Origin: Aquabacterium sp. A3
Lineage (GTDB): Bacteria > Pseudomonadota > Gammaproteobacteria > Burkholderiales > Burkholderiaceae_C
Direction of reading: 5' to 3'
NCBI RefSeq assembly: GCF_038069945.1
Contig: NZ_JBBPEV010000007.1
Location: 29,415-93,414 of the forward strand
DNA length: 64,000 bases
The notes below the pieces were generated by a model. It did no database searches, was not told where the DNA came from, and saw only the letters and a list, made by a program, of their open reading frames with translations. Of this stretch, positions 33,603 through 42,474 are shown one piece after another. Every line of letters begins with the position of its first letter. The first letter of the stretch is position 1. A program made the translations under genes and the position numbers.

Positions 33603-34892
33603 TCAGGGGCGGTGCTGCCCCGCGAAGGCCAGGTCAGGCAGGGCCAGGGTGGCCTCGGCCACGTCGACGAGGCGCTTGTTGTGGTCCATGGCGGCCTTTT
33701 GCAAGGCGCGGTAGGCGGCCTCTTCGCTCAGGCCCAGACGCGACATCAGCGCCCCTTTGGCCCGCTCGATCACCTTGCGCTCGTTGAGGGCGCGCTTGGC
33801 CGACTCCAGCTCGGCTTCCATGCTGGCCAGCCGCGACGACTGGGCCTGCAGGAGCTCGACCATGGACGACACCGCCGCCGGATCGGGCGCATCGGCCACC
33901 GGGCTCAGCACGGGCGGCGCCAGGGGCGCACCGGGGCTGTTGAAGAAACGCTCGACGGCGTGCGTGTGGGCCGGTGGGTTGCGCTTGAGCTGGTTGAGCA
34001 GGTCTTCGGCGTTTTGCAGCTGCTGCTGCGAGGCCTGCAACTGCTGCGCGCAGGCCTGGCGCAGCATCTGCACCAGCTCGGCCTCGAGCGCCCACATGGC
34101 CTGGATGCGCTGGCTGGTCGCCTGGAACCAGGGCTCGGCCTGGGCGGCGTCCAGCCCACTGCGGGCACTGGCGCTGCACAGGGTGCGCCGCAGGCGCTCG
34201 ATCTGCGCGGCCCCGGGCGTGAGCTGGGTGTGCTGCCAGCGCTCTGCCAGCGGCGCATCGGCAAATTCTTCAAACACGCTCAGGCTGCGCTCCTGGGCCT
34301 CGATGAGGTGCACGATGCGCTGCTGCTGGTCGTCCTGACGCTGCCCGGAGGCGAACAGCTGCCCCCCCAGGGCGCGCTCCTGGCCGGCCAGCTCCTTGCC
34401 CTGCACCAGGTGCACCAGTGCCACCAGCGGGCGCGAGACTTCGGGGTGCAGCGCCGCATCGGCCAGGTGAAAGATGAGCTCGACCTGGCTGCCAATCAGG
34501 CGGCTGAAGGCCACGATGCCGTCTTGTGCCGTGAGCTGTTGCTGATCGATGCGCTGACGCAGGCTGCTCAGCGCGTCCAGGTCCAGCAGCACCCAGGCCA
34601 TCAGCGACAGCAGCTTGGGTTGTGCGCCCGAGGCGGGCTCCAGGTAGGGCACCATGAGCGCACGCACCTGGCTTTCCAGAGGCTGAACCTCCTGGATGGC
34701 CGCGCGGCGCTCGTCGGCGAAGCGGGCACCACCAGAGGCCAGGTAGATGCTGGTGGCGCCGCGCTCGCGCTGCAAGGCGTCCATGCACTGGCCGATGGCG
34801 TCGACCAGTTCAACGCGTTGGGCCAGGCGCTGGATGGCCTCGGCTTCGAGTTGACGGGCGCGCAGGACGAGGGCAGAAACAGACAGGGGCAT
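33603..34892 (-). CDS. nasR: Nitrate/nitrite-responsive antiterminator, NIT-ANTAR domain (NasR-type)
   Basis: A 429-residue cytoplasmic regulator. The N-terminal 300 residues are the all-helical NIT sensor, beginning VDAIGQCMDALQRERGATSI and including ALMVPYLEPASG and the FSRLIGSQVELIFHLAD helix. The C-terminal 60 residues are an ANTAR RNA-binding domain: ALNERKVIERAKGALMSRLG, LSEEAAYRALQKAAMDHNKR. In Klebsiella NasR binds nitrate and then a two-hairpin leader RNA to stop termination before nitrate-assimilation genes. Here the nirB leader, 10 kb away in the same cluster, contains a matching hairpin. The gene diverges from the kinase/phosphatase gene across 75 bp. Confidence 0.92.
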   Translation of the reverse strand: MPLSVSALVLRARQLEAEAIQRLAQRVELVDAIGQCMDALQRERGATSIYLASGGARFADERRAAIQEVQPLESQVRALMVPYLEPASGAQPKLLSLMAWVLLDLDALSSLRQRIDQQQLTAQDGIVAFSRLIGSQVELIFHLADAALHPEVSRPLVALVHLVQGKELAGQERALGGQLFASGQRQDDQQQRIVHLIEAQERSLSVFEEFADAPLAERWQHTQLTPGAAQIERLRRTLCSASARSGLDAAQAEPWFQATSQRIQAMWALEAELVQMLRQACAQQLQASQQQLQNAEDLLNQLKRNPPAHTHAVERFFNSPGAPLAPPVLSPVADAPDPAAVSSMVELLQAQSSRLASMEAELESAKRALNERKVIERAKGALMSRLGLSEEAAYRALQKAAMDHNKRLVDVAEATLALPDLAFAGQHRP

Positions 34893-34967
34893 GGCGCGTA
34901 TTGTCTGCGCTTTGATGCCTGTCGTCGACAATACAGGCCACGCAGGCCGACGCCTGTTTGAGGGACC

Positions 34968-36707
34968 ATGAGCTTCGATCTGGACATCGGCCTGTGTGCC
35001 GAGCGCGGGCCACGCTCCGTGCTGGAAGACCACGCTGCGGTGCGACAACCCCAGGCGGCCGAAGGCGCCTGGGGGGTGGTGGCCGCCCTGGCCGATGGGG
35101 TGTCCACGGGCGGGCTGGGGCGCGAGGCGGCACAGACGACGGTGCGGGCCTTGTTGGGTGATTGGTACGCCACACCCGCCACCTGGGACACCACGGTGGC
35201 CCTGGACCGCGTGATCGGGGCACACAATGCCTGGTTGGTGGACCATAACCGCCGCCGCCAGGGGCTGCGCCGCCCGGGCGAACCGCCCGCCCTCACGGGC
35301 ACCTGCACCCTCACCGCCCTGGTGCTGCGCGCCCACGGCTTCACCCTGGCCCATGTGGGTGACAGCCGGGCCTGGCTGATCCGCGATGGCGAGTGCCTGC
35401 AGCTCACGCAAGACCACGTCATGGGCCACACCGAGTTCAACAACGGCCTGACCCGCGCGGTGGGGCTCGATGAGCCGCTGCGTGTGGACTACCTGCAAGG
35501 CGACATGCGCGTGGGCGATGTCTTCGTGTTGACCAGCGACGGGGTGCATGGCCTGCTCAAGCCGCGCCAGTTGCGCGAGCTGGCGTTGGCCGGTTCGGCC
35601 CAAGAGGCGGCGCGCGCCCTGGTGGAGCGGGCCCTGGCGCAGGGCGGGCGCGACAACGCCACGGCGGTGGTGCTGCGCGTGCGCGGGCTGGACACCCTGA
35701 GCCTGGCCGACATGAGCCGACGCGGTCGTCAGTTGCCAGTGCCGGGGCGATTGAAGCCCGGCGATGTGCTGGACGGGCTGCGCGTGGAGGCCCAGGTCTT
35801 CAACAACGGTGTGCACCGCGTGTACCGGGTGCGTGACGAGGCGCGCGGGACGCTGCACGCCCTGAAGACCCTGCATGAGGCCCGCGCTGGCGATGCGCAG
35901 GAGCGCGAGATGCTGGCCCACGAAGCCTGGCTGGGCGCGCGGGTGTCGGAGCAGCGTGCCGAGGGCCTGCTGCACATCACCGAGCCGCTCAACGCCACGG
36001 CCTTCTACACCTTGTCAGACTGGCTGGAGGGTGAATCGCTGGCCTCGATGCTGGACCGCAAGGCGCCCTTCACGGTCGCCGAGATCGTGCAGGGCGGCAT
36101 CAGCCTGTCGCGCACGCTGGGGCGCCTGCACCAGCATGGCGTCATCCACCGCGACATCAAGCCCGACAACCTGCACCTGGGCCGCGATGGCCAGTGGCGC
36201 ATCCTCGACCTGGGGGTGGCCTTGTCGGGCAAGGAGCCCGAGGCGCTGCGGGTGCTGCACGCCGGCACGCCCAGCTACATGAACCCCGAACAGTGGTCGG
36301 ACGACCCGGCGTTGGCGCGTGCCACGGCCCAGTCCGATCTGTACGCCCTGGGCGTGTCGCTGTACGTGTGGCTGACGGGGCGGCTGCCTTATGGCGAGGT
36401 GGAGCCCTACCAGGTGGCCCGTTACCGGCGCGATCCGGCGCCGCCTTCGCGCTTGCGCCCGGACGTGCCCATCTGGCTGGACCACATCGTGCTGAAGGCC
36501 GTGGGCCGCGACGGCAAGCAGCGCTTTGAAACCGCTGAAGAGCTCACGCTGGCGCTGGAGCGGGGGGCCTCACGCCCACTGACACCCGCCCGGGCCTCCG
36601 CCCTGTTGGAGCGGAACCCGGCCGCCGTCTGGCAGATCGCTTTGGGCGTGTCCTTGTTGTTCAATCTGTTGTTGGCGTACTGGCTGGTGTTCTTGCCCAG
36701 ACAGTGA
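34968..36707 (+). CDS. Bifunctional PP2C phosphatase / Ser-Thr protein kinase with C-terminal membrane anchor
   Basis: A 579-residue fusion. Residues 1-245 are a PP2C phosphatase with SVLEDHAAV, LADGVSTGGLG, AHVGDSRAWLIRDG, LTSDGVHGLL and GGRDNATAVVLR, giving the metal-binding aspartates. Residues about 265-535 are a Hanks-type kinase: ALKTLHEA (Lys), catalytic HRDIKPDNLHLG at about 394-405, DLG in place of DFG, and GTPSYMNPEQW. The final hydrophobic helix (IALGVSLLFNLLLAYWLVFL) puts both domains on the cytoplasmic face. Similar fusions accompany nitrate assimilation genes in many proteobacteria, but their targets are unknown to me. It ends 13 bp from the convergent flavoprotein gene. Confidence 0.92.
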   Translation: MSFDLDIGLCAERGPRSVLEDHAAVRQPQAAEGAWGVVAALADGVSTGGLGREAAQTTVRALLGDWYATPATWDTTVALDRVIGAHNAWLVDHNRRRQGLRRPGEPPALTGTCTLTALVLRAHGFTLAHVGDSRAWLIRDGECLQLTQDHVMGHTEFNNGLTRAVGLDEPLRVDYLQGDMRVGDVFVLTSDGVHGLLKPRQLRELALAGSAQEAARALVERALAQGGRDNATAVVLRVRGLDTLSLADMSRRGRQLPVPGRLKPGDVLDGLRVEAQVFNNGVHRVYRVRDEARGTLHALKTLHEARAGDAQEREMLAHEAWLGARVSEQRAEGLLHITEPLNATAFYTLSDWLEGESLASMLDRKAPFTVAEIVQGGISLSRTLGRLHQHGVIHRDIKPDNLHLGRDGQWRILDLGVALSGKEPEALRVLHAGTPSYMNPEQWSDDPALARATAQSDLYALGVSLYVWLTGRLPYGEVEPYQVARYRRDPAPPSRLRPDVPIWLDHIVLKAVGRDGKQRFETAEELTLALERGASRPLTPARASALLERNPAAVWQIALGVSLLFNLLLAYWLVFLPRQ

Positions 36708-36719
36708 GGGCCTGGACCT

Positions 36720-37949
36720 TCAGGCCGTCTCGGCCTGGGGCTGCCCGAAGACCATGGTGTCGCGCATCGCGGCCACCGAGGTGCCGGCACGGATGAGCTC
36801 GAAGTACCAGGCGCCATCGCGGATGTCGCCGTACAGACAGGCCCCCACGAGGGCCTCGCCCTTGAACACCAGCTTCTTGTACAGGCCGCGCAGCGGGTCG
36901 CGCAAGAAAACGCTGTCGGTGCCCTCGCCGCCCATGAAATCACCCGCCGAGAACAGGTCGATGCCCGTGACCTTGAGCTTGGTGCTGACCTGGCTGCCCA
37001 GGTAGCGCCCGATGCCCATGTCGGCCAGGTGGTTGGCGCACACCTTGGCCTGTTCGTACAGCGGCGCCACCAGGCCGTAGGCCGTGCCCCGGTGGTTGGC
37101 GCATTCGCCCACGGCGTAGATGCGCGGGTCGGTCAGCGTCTGCAGCGTGTCGGTCACCAGCACGCCCCGGTTGCATTGCAGGCCGATGCGCGTGGCCAGG
37201 TCCACATTGGGACGGATGCCGGCGGCCATCACCACCAGATCCGCGGGGATCTCGCGCCCATCCTTCAAGGCCACGGCACGCACGCGGCCGGCACCGTCGT
37301 CCAGGCAGGCGGCGGTGTGGGCCGACAGCGCGAACTGGATGCCCCGGGCCTCCAGCTCACGCTGCAGCAAGCCGGCGGCCTCGCGGTCCAGTTGGCGCTC
37401 CAGCAGCCAGTCGCCCAGGTGGATCACGGTGACGGACATGCCGCGCGCCGTCAGGCCATTGGCGGCCTCCAGGCCCAGCAGGCCGCCGCCGATCACCACG
37501 GCGTGACGGTGCGTGCGCGCCGTCTCGATCATGGTCTGCGTGTCGGCGATGTCGCGGTACGAGATCACGCCGTTCAGCGTGTTGCCCGGCACCGGCAGGA
37601 TGAAGGGCAGCGAGCCCGTGGCCAGCAGCAGGCGGTCGTAGCCCGTCTCCAGGCCATCGGCCGTGCGCACGACGCGGCGGCGGCGGTCGACCTCGGTCAC
37701 CGCATGGCCCAGGTGCAAGTTGATGCCGTGCTCGGCATACCACTGCAGCGGGTTGAGGATGATGTCGTCGATGGTCTGCTCACCGGCCAGCACCGGCGAG
37801 AGCATGATGCGGTTGTAGTTGGGGTGCGGCTCGGCCCCGATCACGGTGATGTCGTACAGATCGGGGGCGAGCTTGAGCAGCTCTTCCACCGTGCGCACAC
37901 CGGCCATGCCGTTGCCGATCACCACCAGTTTTTTGCGATTCGATCTCAT
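36720..37949 (-). CDS. NAD(P)/FAD-dependent oxidoreductase, NirB N-terminal-like (nitrate assimilation)
   Basis: A 409-residue flavoprotein equal to the N-terminal pyridine nucleotide-disulfide part of NirB, without BFD, ferredoxin or sirohaem domains. Motifs are LVVIGNGMAGVRTVEELL, YNRIMLSPVLAGEQTIDDI, VVIGGGLLGLEAANGL and IYAVGECANHRGTAYGLVAP. It overlaps the nitrate transporter gene by ATGA and is the last gene of the nir-nas operon. It may feed NAD(P)H electrons to the nitrate reductase NasA, whose own C-terminal BFD domain could accept them, so it is a candidate for the NasB-like small reductase subunit. The exact role is inferred. Confidence 0.85.
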   Translation of the reverse strand: MRSNRKKLVVIGNGMAGVRTVEELLKLAPDLYDITVIGAEPHPNYNRIMLSPVLAGEQTIDDIILNPLQWYAEHGINLHLGHAVTEVDRRRRVVRTADGLETGYDRLLLATGSLPFILPVPGNTLNGVISYRDIADTQTMIETARTHRHAVVIGGGLLGLEAANGLTARGMSVTVIHLGDWLLERQLDREAAGLLQRELEARGIQFALSAHTAACLDDGAGRVRAVALKDGREIPADLVVMAAGIRPNVDLATRIGLQCNRGVLVTDTLQTLTDPRIYAVGECANHRGTAYGLVAPLYEQAKVCANHLADMGIGRYLGSQVSTKLKVTGIDLFSAGDFMGGEGTDSVFLRDPLRGLYKKLVFKGEALVGACLYGDIRDGAWYFELIRAGTSVAAMRDTMVFGQPQAETA

Positions 37950-39160
37950 GCGGGTGTCCTGGCGCGACCGCCCTTTTCGGCCCAGGTGCGCGTCCAGCGG
38001 ATCTGCATCACGCGCAGCATCAGCAGCACGACCACGCCCAAGGCGGCGAACGCCAGGAAGCCGTAGAAGTAGGTGTCGAAGTGCTGCTTGGACTGCCCCA
38101 TGGCGTTGGGGATGAAGCCACCGCCCAGGGCGCCCAGCTCACCGATCATGGAGCCGGCCACGGCCGTGGTCAGCGGCCAGCGCAGCGGCACCAACTGGAA
38201 CAGCGCGCCGTTGCCTGCGCCCAGAGCCGCGAAGCACAGCATGAACAGCAGGGTGGTCAGCGCCAGGTTGGTGCCCATCATGCCGCACAGCACCAGCGAG
38301 GCGATCACGAACACGAGCACGGCCGTGAGGGTGTTGATGCCGCCCCAGCGGTCAGACAACCAACCCCCCACCACGCGGGTGGCCGATCCCATCAGGGTGG
38401 CCAGCATGGTGAGCTGACCGGCCTCGACCTTGGTGACCTTGAACTGATCGTAGAAGTAGGTGGGCAGGAAGTTGGCCAGACCGATGAAGCCGCCAAAGGT
38501 GATCACATAGATCAGGCTGAAGGCCCAGCCGTCTTTCTCGAACAGGCAGGCCGTGTGCTCGCGCAGGGTCTGGTGTTCGATGTCAGGCGGCTCTTTGGCC
38601 ATGACCGCCATGACGATCATGGGAATCAGCATGGTGAAGGCCGCCAGACCGTAGACCGCCTGCCAGCCATACGCGGTGGCCAGCGGCGGGGCGAACAGCA
38701 CGGCCAGCACGGTGCCGCTGTTGCCGGCGCCGGCGATGCCCATGGCCAGGCCCTTGTACTTGGGCGGGAACCAGCCCGAGCCCAGCGACAGCGCGATGCC
38801 GAAGCTGCCCCCGGCGATGCCCAGCAGCACGCCCATGGCCAGCACCTCGTTGTGGGTGTCGACGAAGAAGTAGCCAAAGCACAAGGCCAGCACGATCAGG
38901 CCCATCTCGACCAGGGCCGCGCTCTTGCGGCCGATGTACTGGGCCAGCAGGCCCAGCGGGAAGCGCATCAGCGCGCCGGCCAGGATGGGCACGGAGATCA
39001 TGAAGCCCTTCTCGGCGGCCGTCAGGTTGAATGTCTCGCTGATGAAGGGCGCCATGGCGCCGTTGAGCACCCAGATGGCGAAGGTGAGGTCGAAGTAGAG
39101 GAAGGATGCGAACAGCGTGGGCGCGTGCCCTGCTTTGAGGAAGGTTTTGAAGTTGGACAT
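37946..39160 (-). CDS. Nitrate/nitrite transporter, NarK/NasA (NNP) family MFS
   Basis: A 404-residue MFS carrier with twelve predicted helices. The nitrate signature regions are visible: FAIWVLNGAMAPFISETFNL with the first-helix Arg partner region, GIAGGSFGIALSLGSGWFPP and GMAIGAG-like AMGIAGAGNSGTV in helix 5, and GALGGGFIPNAMG in helix 11. It imports nitrate (and perhaps exports nitrite) for the assimilatory pathway. It lies 54 bp after nasA and overlaps the flavoprotein gene downstream. Confidence 0.92.
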   Translation of the reverse strand: MSNFKTFLKAGHAPTLFASFLYFDLTFAIWVLNGAMAPFISETFNLTAAEKGFMISVPILAGALMRFPLGLLAQYIGRKSAALVEMGLIVLALCFGYFFVDTHNEVLAMGVLLGIAGGSFGIALSLGSGWFPPKYKGLAMGIAGAGNSGTVLAVLFAPPLATAYGWQAVYGLAAFTMLIPMIVMAVMAKEPPDIEHQTLREHTACLFEKDGWAFSLIYVITFGGFIGLANFLPTYFYDQFKVTKVEAGQLTMLATLMGSATRVVGGWLSDRWGGINTLTAVLVFVIASLVLCGMMGTNLALTTLLFMLCFAALGAGNGALFQLVPLRWPLTTAVAGSMIGELGALGGGFIPNAMGQSKQHFDTYFYGFLAFAALGVVVLLMLRVMQIRWTRTWAEKGGRARTPA

Positions 39161-39214
39161 GGTCAGGGCTCAGCGGGGTGTCGTGCTGTCCGGTTGGCAG
39201 CCGACTGTCTTGGA

Positions 39215-42094
39215 TCAGGTCACGGCAAGCGAAGCGGGCGGTGAGGTCACCGCCGTGCTGCGCACCAGGGTGCGCAGCGTGGGCACACACGAGCCGCAGT
39301 TGGTGCCGCACTTCAGGCTGCCCTGCAGGCTGGCCAGACGGGCATCGGCGCTGCCCGTGCATTGCTGCAAGTGGGCCACGATCTGCGGCTCGGTGATGTT
39401 GAAGCAGGTGCAGACCTGCTTGCCGGCGTCGGCCACCTTGACCGGCGCGGTGGCGCCGGGGTGCAGCAGCAGGGTGCCGAGCTCGGTCACGTCATGGTCG
39501 GCTTGCAGCAAGGCGGGCAGCCAGGCGGCGGCCTGGGTGTCGCCGGCCAGCATCAGGGCGTGGAGGCGTTGTGCGTGCTGGACGTGCTGGGCGCCCTGGC
39601 GGTCATGCTGGACGCGCAGCCACCGGTGCCGGCCTCGCGCCTCGTCGTCGTAACGCAGCAGGTCGGGGCCGTTGAGGCCGAACGCGTCGGCCAGTTCATG
39701 GAGCCGGTCCAGGCGGGGTGCCTGCGCATCGGCCAGGCGCAGCCACACGCCCACGCGGGCTTGCGCATCGGGCTCGCGCCCGAAGGGCACGCAACTGGTG
39801 AAGGCGAACTCATCGGCCAGGGGCTTGAGGCGTTCACGCAGCGCCAGGGCGTCGTCCGCGGGCAACCAGGCCATGAACACGGCCTGCCAGGACAGCTTGG
39901 CGGCCTCGATGGCGACGGTGGCCACTTTCAGTTCGGGCTGTTTGGAGCTGGGGCAAAAGGCCGGCTGCGTCAGGGCATTGACGCCCTGCAGGCGCCGGCC
40001 GTCGGGTCCACGGCCACTGATGAACTCGGCGCCCCAGTGCATGGCGATGTAGGCCTCGCCCCGGCGCTGGCCGGTGCTGGCGCGCGCGGGGATCAGCACC
40101 TCGCCCCGGCGTGATCGCACGCGCAGCAACTGGCCGTCGCGCCAACCGTGTTGCTGCAGGTCGTCGGGGTGCAGGTCCACCGTCGGTTCACTGACGTGGC
40201 CAAACAGGCGGCCCAGGGTGCCGGTGCGGCTCATGCCGTGCCATTGGTCGCGCAGTCGGCCGGTGTTGAGCACGAAGGGGTACTCGGCGTCGGCCAACTC
40301 GCGCGGTGCACGCCAGGCGGCGGTCACGAAGCGCGCCCTGCCATCGGGCGTGGCAAAGCGGCCATCGGCGTACAGGCGCTCTCGGCCCTGGGTGGCACCT
40401 TCGGGGTAAGGCCACTGTTGGGGGCCTTGTTGTTCCAGCAGGGTGTAGCTCAGGCCGGTGATGTCCAGGTCGCGCCCCCGGGTGGATTCGCGGTGTTCGT
40501 TCCACACGCTTTCGGGCGTGGGGTAGTCAAACAGCGTGGTGGTGCCGGGGCGGTAGGCGGCCACGCGCTCGGGCAGGCGTGCCTCCAGGCGCTGGCCCAG
40601 GGCGGTGAAGATGGCCCAGTCGTGGCGGGCCTCGCCAGCCGCCGGCACGGCCGGGCGCACGCGGCTGATGCGGCGCTCGCTGTTGGTCACGGTGCCGTCT
40701 TTTTCGCCCCAGGTGGTGGCGGGCAGCAGCAGGTCGGCGTAGGCGCAGGTGGCGGTGCTGGCAAAGGCCTCTTGCACCACCACCAATTCGGCACGCTCCA
40801 GCGCGCGGCGCACCGTGGCCTGATCGGGCAGCGACTGTGCGGGGTTGGTGCACGCGATCCACAAGGCCTTGATCTCGCCGCGCGCGGCGGCTTCGAACAT
40901 CTCCACCGCCGTTTTGCCGGGCTGAGCGGGCACCTCGGGCACGCCCCACAGCGCGGCCACTTCTTCGCGGTGCGCGGCGTTGGCCAGGTCGCGGTGGGCG
41001 CTCAGCAGGTTGGCCATGCCACCCACCTCGCGGCCGCCCATGGCATTGGGCTGGCCCGTCAGCGAAAACGGCCCCGCCCCGGGGGTGCCTATCTGGCCCG
41101 TGGCCAGGTGCAGCGCGATCAGGGTGGCGTTTTTGTCGGTGCCGGCGGTGCTTTGGTTCAAGCCCTGGCAGTACAGCGACAGGGTGGGCGTGTGGCCGCC
41201 CATCCAGCGCGCGGCCTGCTCCAGATCGGCCAGCGGGATGCCGCAGATGTCCGCATAGGCCTGGGCGGGTTGTGCCATGACGGCGGCCTCCAGCGCCTCG
41301 AAGCCGGTGGTGTGGCGCGCGATGTAATCGCGGTCGATCATGCCCTCGCGCACCATGACGTGCAGCAGGCCGTGGAACAAGGCCACGTCGCTGCCCGGGC
41401 GGATGGGCAGGTAGAGGTCGGCCATCTCGGCCGTTTCGGTGCGGCGCGGGTCGGCCACGATCAGCTTCTGGCTGGGCCGGGCCGCGCGTGCGGCCTCGAT
41501 GCGCCGAAACAGGATGGGGTGCGCCCAGGCCGTGTTGGCGCCCACGATGAACAGGGTCTCGGCGTGGTCGAAGTCGTCGTAGCAGGCCGGGGGCGCATCG
41601 GCGCCCAGCGTGGCCTTGTAACCCGCCACGGCGCTGCTCATGCACAGGCGCGAGTTGGTGTCGAGCAGGTTGGTGCCGATGAAGCCCTTCACCAGCTTGT
41701 TGAGCACGTAATAGTCTTCGGTCAGCAACTGGCCCGAACCGTAAAAGGCCACGGCCTGCGGCCCATGCTCGCGGATGATGGCGGCCAGGCGGTCGGCGGC
41801 CAGGGCGAGCGCAGCGTCCCAGCTCAGGGGCGTGGGCGCGGTGCCGCGTTGCAGGCGCTGCAGAGGCTGCAGCAGCCGCGTTTGTTGCGTGACGCTGGCG
41901 GCGGCTGTGAGGTGCAGGGTCGAGCCCTTGGTGCACAGGCGGCCGAAGTTGGCCGGGTGATCCGGGTCACCCTGCACATCCACGATCTGTTCTTGCACCG
42001 ACGTGATCTTCACGCCGCAACCGGTGCCGCAGTAGGGGCAGGTGGAGCGGGTGACGGTGGCGCCCGCTGCCGGTGCCGCAGTGGACATATTCAT
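39215..42094 (-). CDS. nasA: Assimilatory nitrate reductase catalytic subunit NasA with C-terminal BFD domain
   Basis: A 959-residue molybdopterin enzyme. The start ATG (MNMSTAAPAAG) overlaps the nirD stop. The N-terminal [4Fe-4S] cysteines are CPYCGTGCGVKI and GRLCTKGSTL; molybdenum-bis-MGD motifs include YGSGQLLTEDYYVLNKLVKG, SRLCMSSAVAGYKATLGADA and GTPGAGPFSLTGQPNAMGGR. The C-terminal 100 residues hold a BFD-like [2Fe-2S] domain with CTCFNITEPQIVAHLQQC and KCGTNCGSCVPTL. It reduces nitrate to nitrite in the cytoplasm. The extra iron-sulfur domain is the likely entry point for electrons from the NirB-like flavoprotein encoded downstream. Confidence 0.95.
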   Translation of the reverse strand: MNMSTAAPAAGATVTRSTCPYCGTGCGVKITSVQEQIVDVQGDPDHPANFGRLCTKGSTLHLTAAASVTQQTRLLQPLQRLQRGTAPTPLSWDAALALAADRLAAIIREHGPQAVAFYGSGQLLTEDYYVLNKLVKGFIGTNLLDTNSRLCMSSAVAGYKATLGADAPPACYDDFDHAETLFIVGANTAWAHPILFRRIEAARAARPSQKLIVADPRRTETAEMADLYLPIRPGSDVALFHGLLHVMVREGMIDRDYIARHTTGFEALEAAVMAQPAQAYADICGIPLADLEQAARWMGGHTPTLSLYCQGLNQSTAGTDKNATLIALHLATGQIGTPGAGPFSLTGQPNAMGGREVGGMANLLSAHRDLANAAHREEVAALWGVPEVPAQPGKTAVEMFEAAARGEIKALWIACTNPAQSLPDQATVRRALERAELVVVQEAFASTATCAYADLLLPATTWGEKDGTVTNSERRISRVRPAVPAAGEARHDWAIFTALGQRLEARLPERVAAYRPGTTTLFDYPTPESVWNEHRESTRGRDLDITGLSYTLLEQQGPQQWPYPEGATQGRERLYADGRFATPDGRARFVTAAWRAPRELADAEYPFVLNTGRLRDQWHGMSRTGTLGRLFGHVSEPTVDLHPDDLQQHGWRDGQLLRVRSRRGEVLIPARASTGQRRGEAYIAMHWGAEFISGRGPDGRRLQGVNALTQPAFCPSSKQPELKVATVAIEAAKLSWQAVFMAWLPADDALALRERLKPLADEFAFTSCVPFGREPDAQARVGVWLRLADAQAPRLDRLHELADAFGLNGPDLLRYDDEARGRHRWLRVQHDRQGAQHVQHAQRLHALMLAGDTQAAAWLPALLQADHDVTELGTLLLHPGATAPVKVADAGKQVCTCFNITEPQIVAHLQQCTGSADARLASLQGSLKCGTNCGSCVPTLRTLVRSTAVTSPPASLAVT

Positions 42095-42456
42095 CCCAGC
42101 GACACCCACACCTGACCGTCGCGCACCTCGGCATGGTGCGCACGCACCGACCAGTCGGCGTTTTCCAGGCACACGCCGGTGGCCAGCACGATGTGGTGCT
42201 TGTACAGCGGCGACGCCACGACGATGTGCTCGCCAAGGTTGCCCACCAGCCCGCGCGACAGCACGTTGGCGCCGTTCTTGGGGTCGATGTTGTCGATGGC
42301 GTGGAACTGGTCGCGTCCGTCGGCCGCCTTCACGCGGAAGACGGCCACCGGGTGCCCGTCCACCAGGGCACAGACCCCGGTGTTGGGCACGATGGCATCG
42401 ACGGGGCACACAGCGACCCAGCGCTGGACCGGGGTGGTGTTCAAGACGGCGTTCAT
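42091..42456 (-). CDS. nirD: Nitrite reductase (NADH) small subunit NirD
   Basis: A 121-residue Rieske-like protein of the NirD family, starting MNAVLNTTPVQRWVAVCPVD. It has FHAIDNIDPKNGANVLSRGL and ASPLYKHHIVLATGVCLENA. The canonical Rieske Cys-His pairs are missing, as is normal for NirD. It assists the sirohaem subunit NirB in six-electron reduction of nitrite to ammonium. It lies 18 bp after nirB and overlaps nasA by ATGA. Confidence 0.94.
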   Translation of the reverse strand: MNAVLNTTPVQRWVAVCPVDAIVPNTGVCALVDGHPVAVFRVKAADGRDQFHAIDNIDPKNGANVLSRGLVGNLGEHIVVASPLYKHHIVLATGVCLENADWSVRAHHAEVRDGQVWVSLG

Positions 42457-42474
42457 GCTGAATTCTCCGTGGGT

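Noticed and set aside
36709..36726. Dyad GGCCTG-GACCTT-CAGGCC between the convergent kinase and flavoprotein genes
   Set aside because: A 6-bp stem overlapping a stop codon without a T-run; too weak to call a terminator, though it could contribute.
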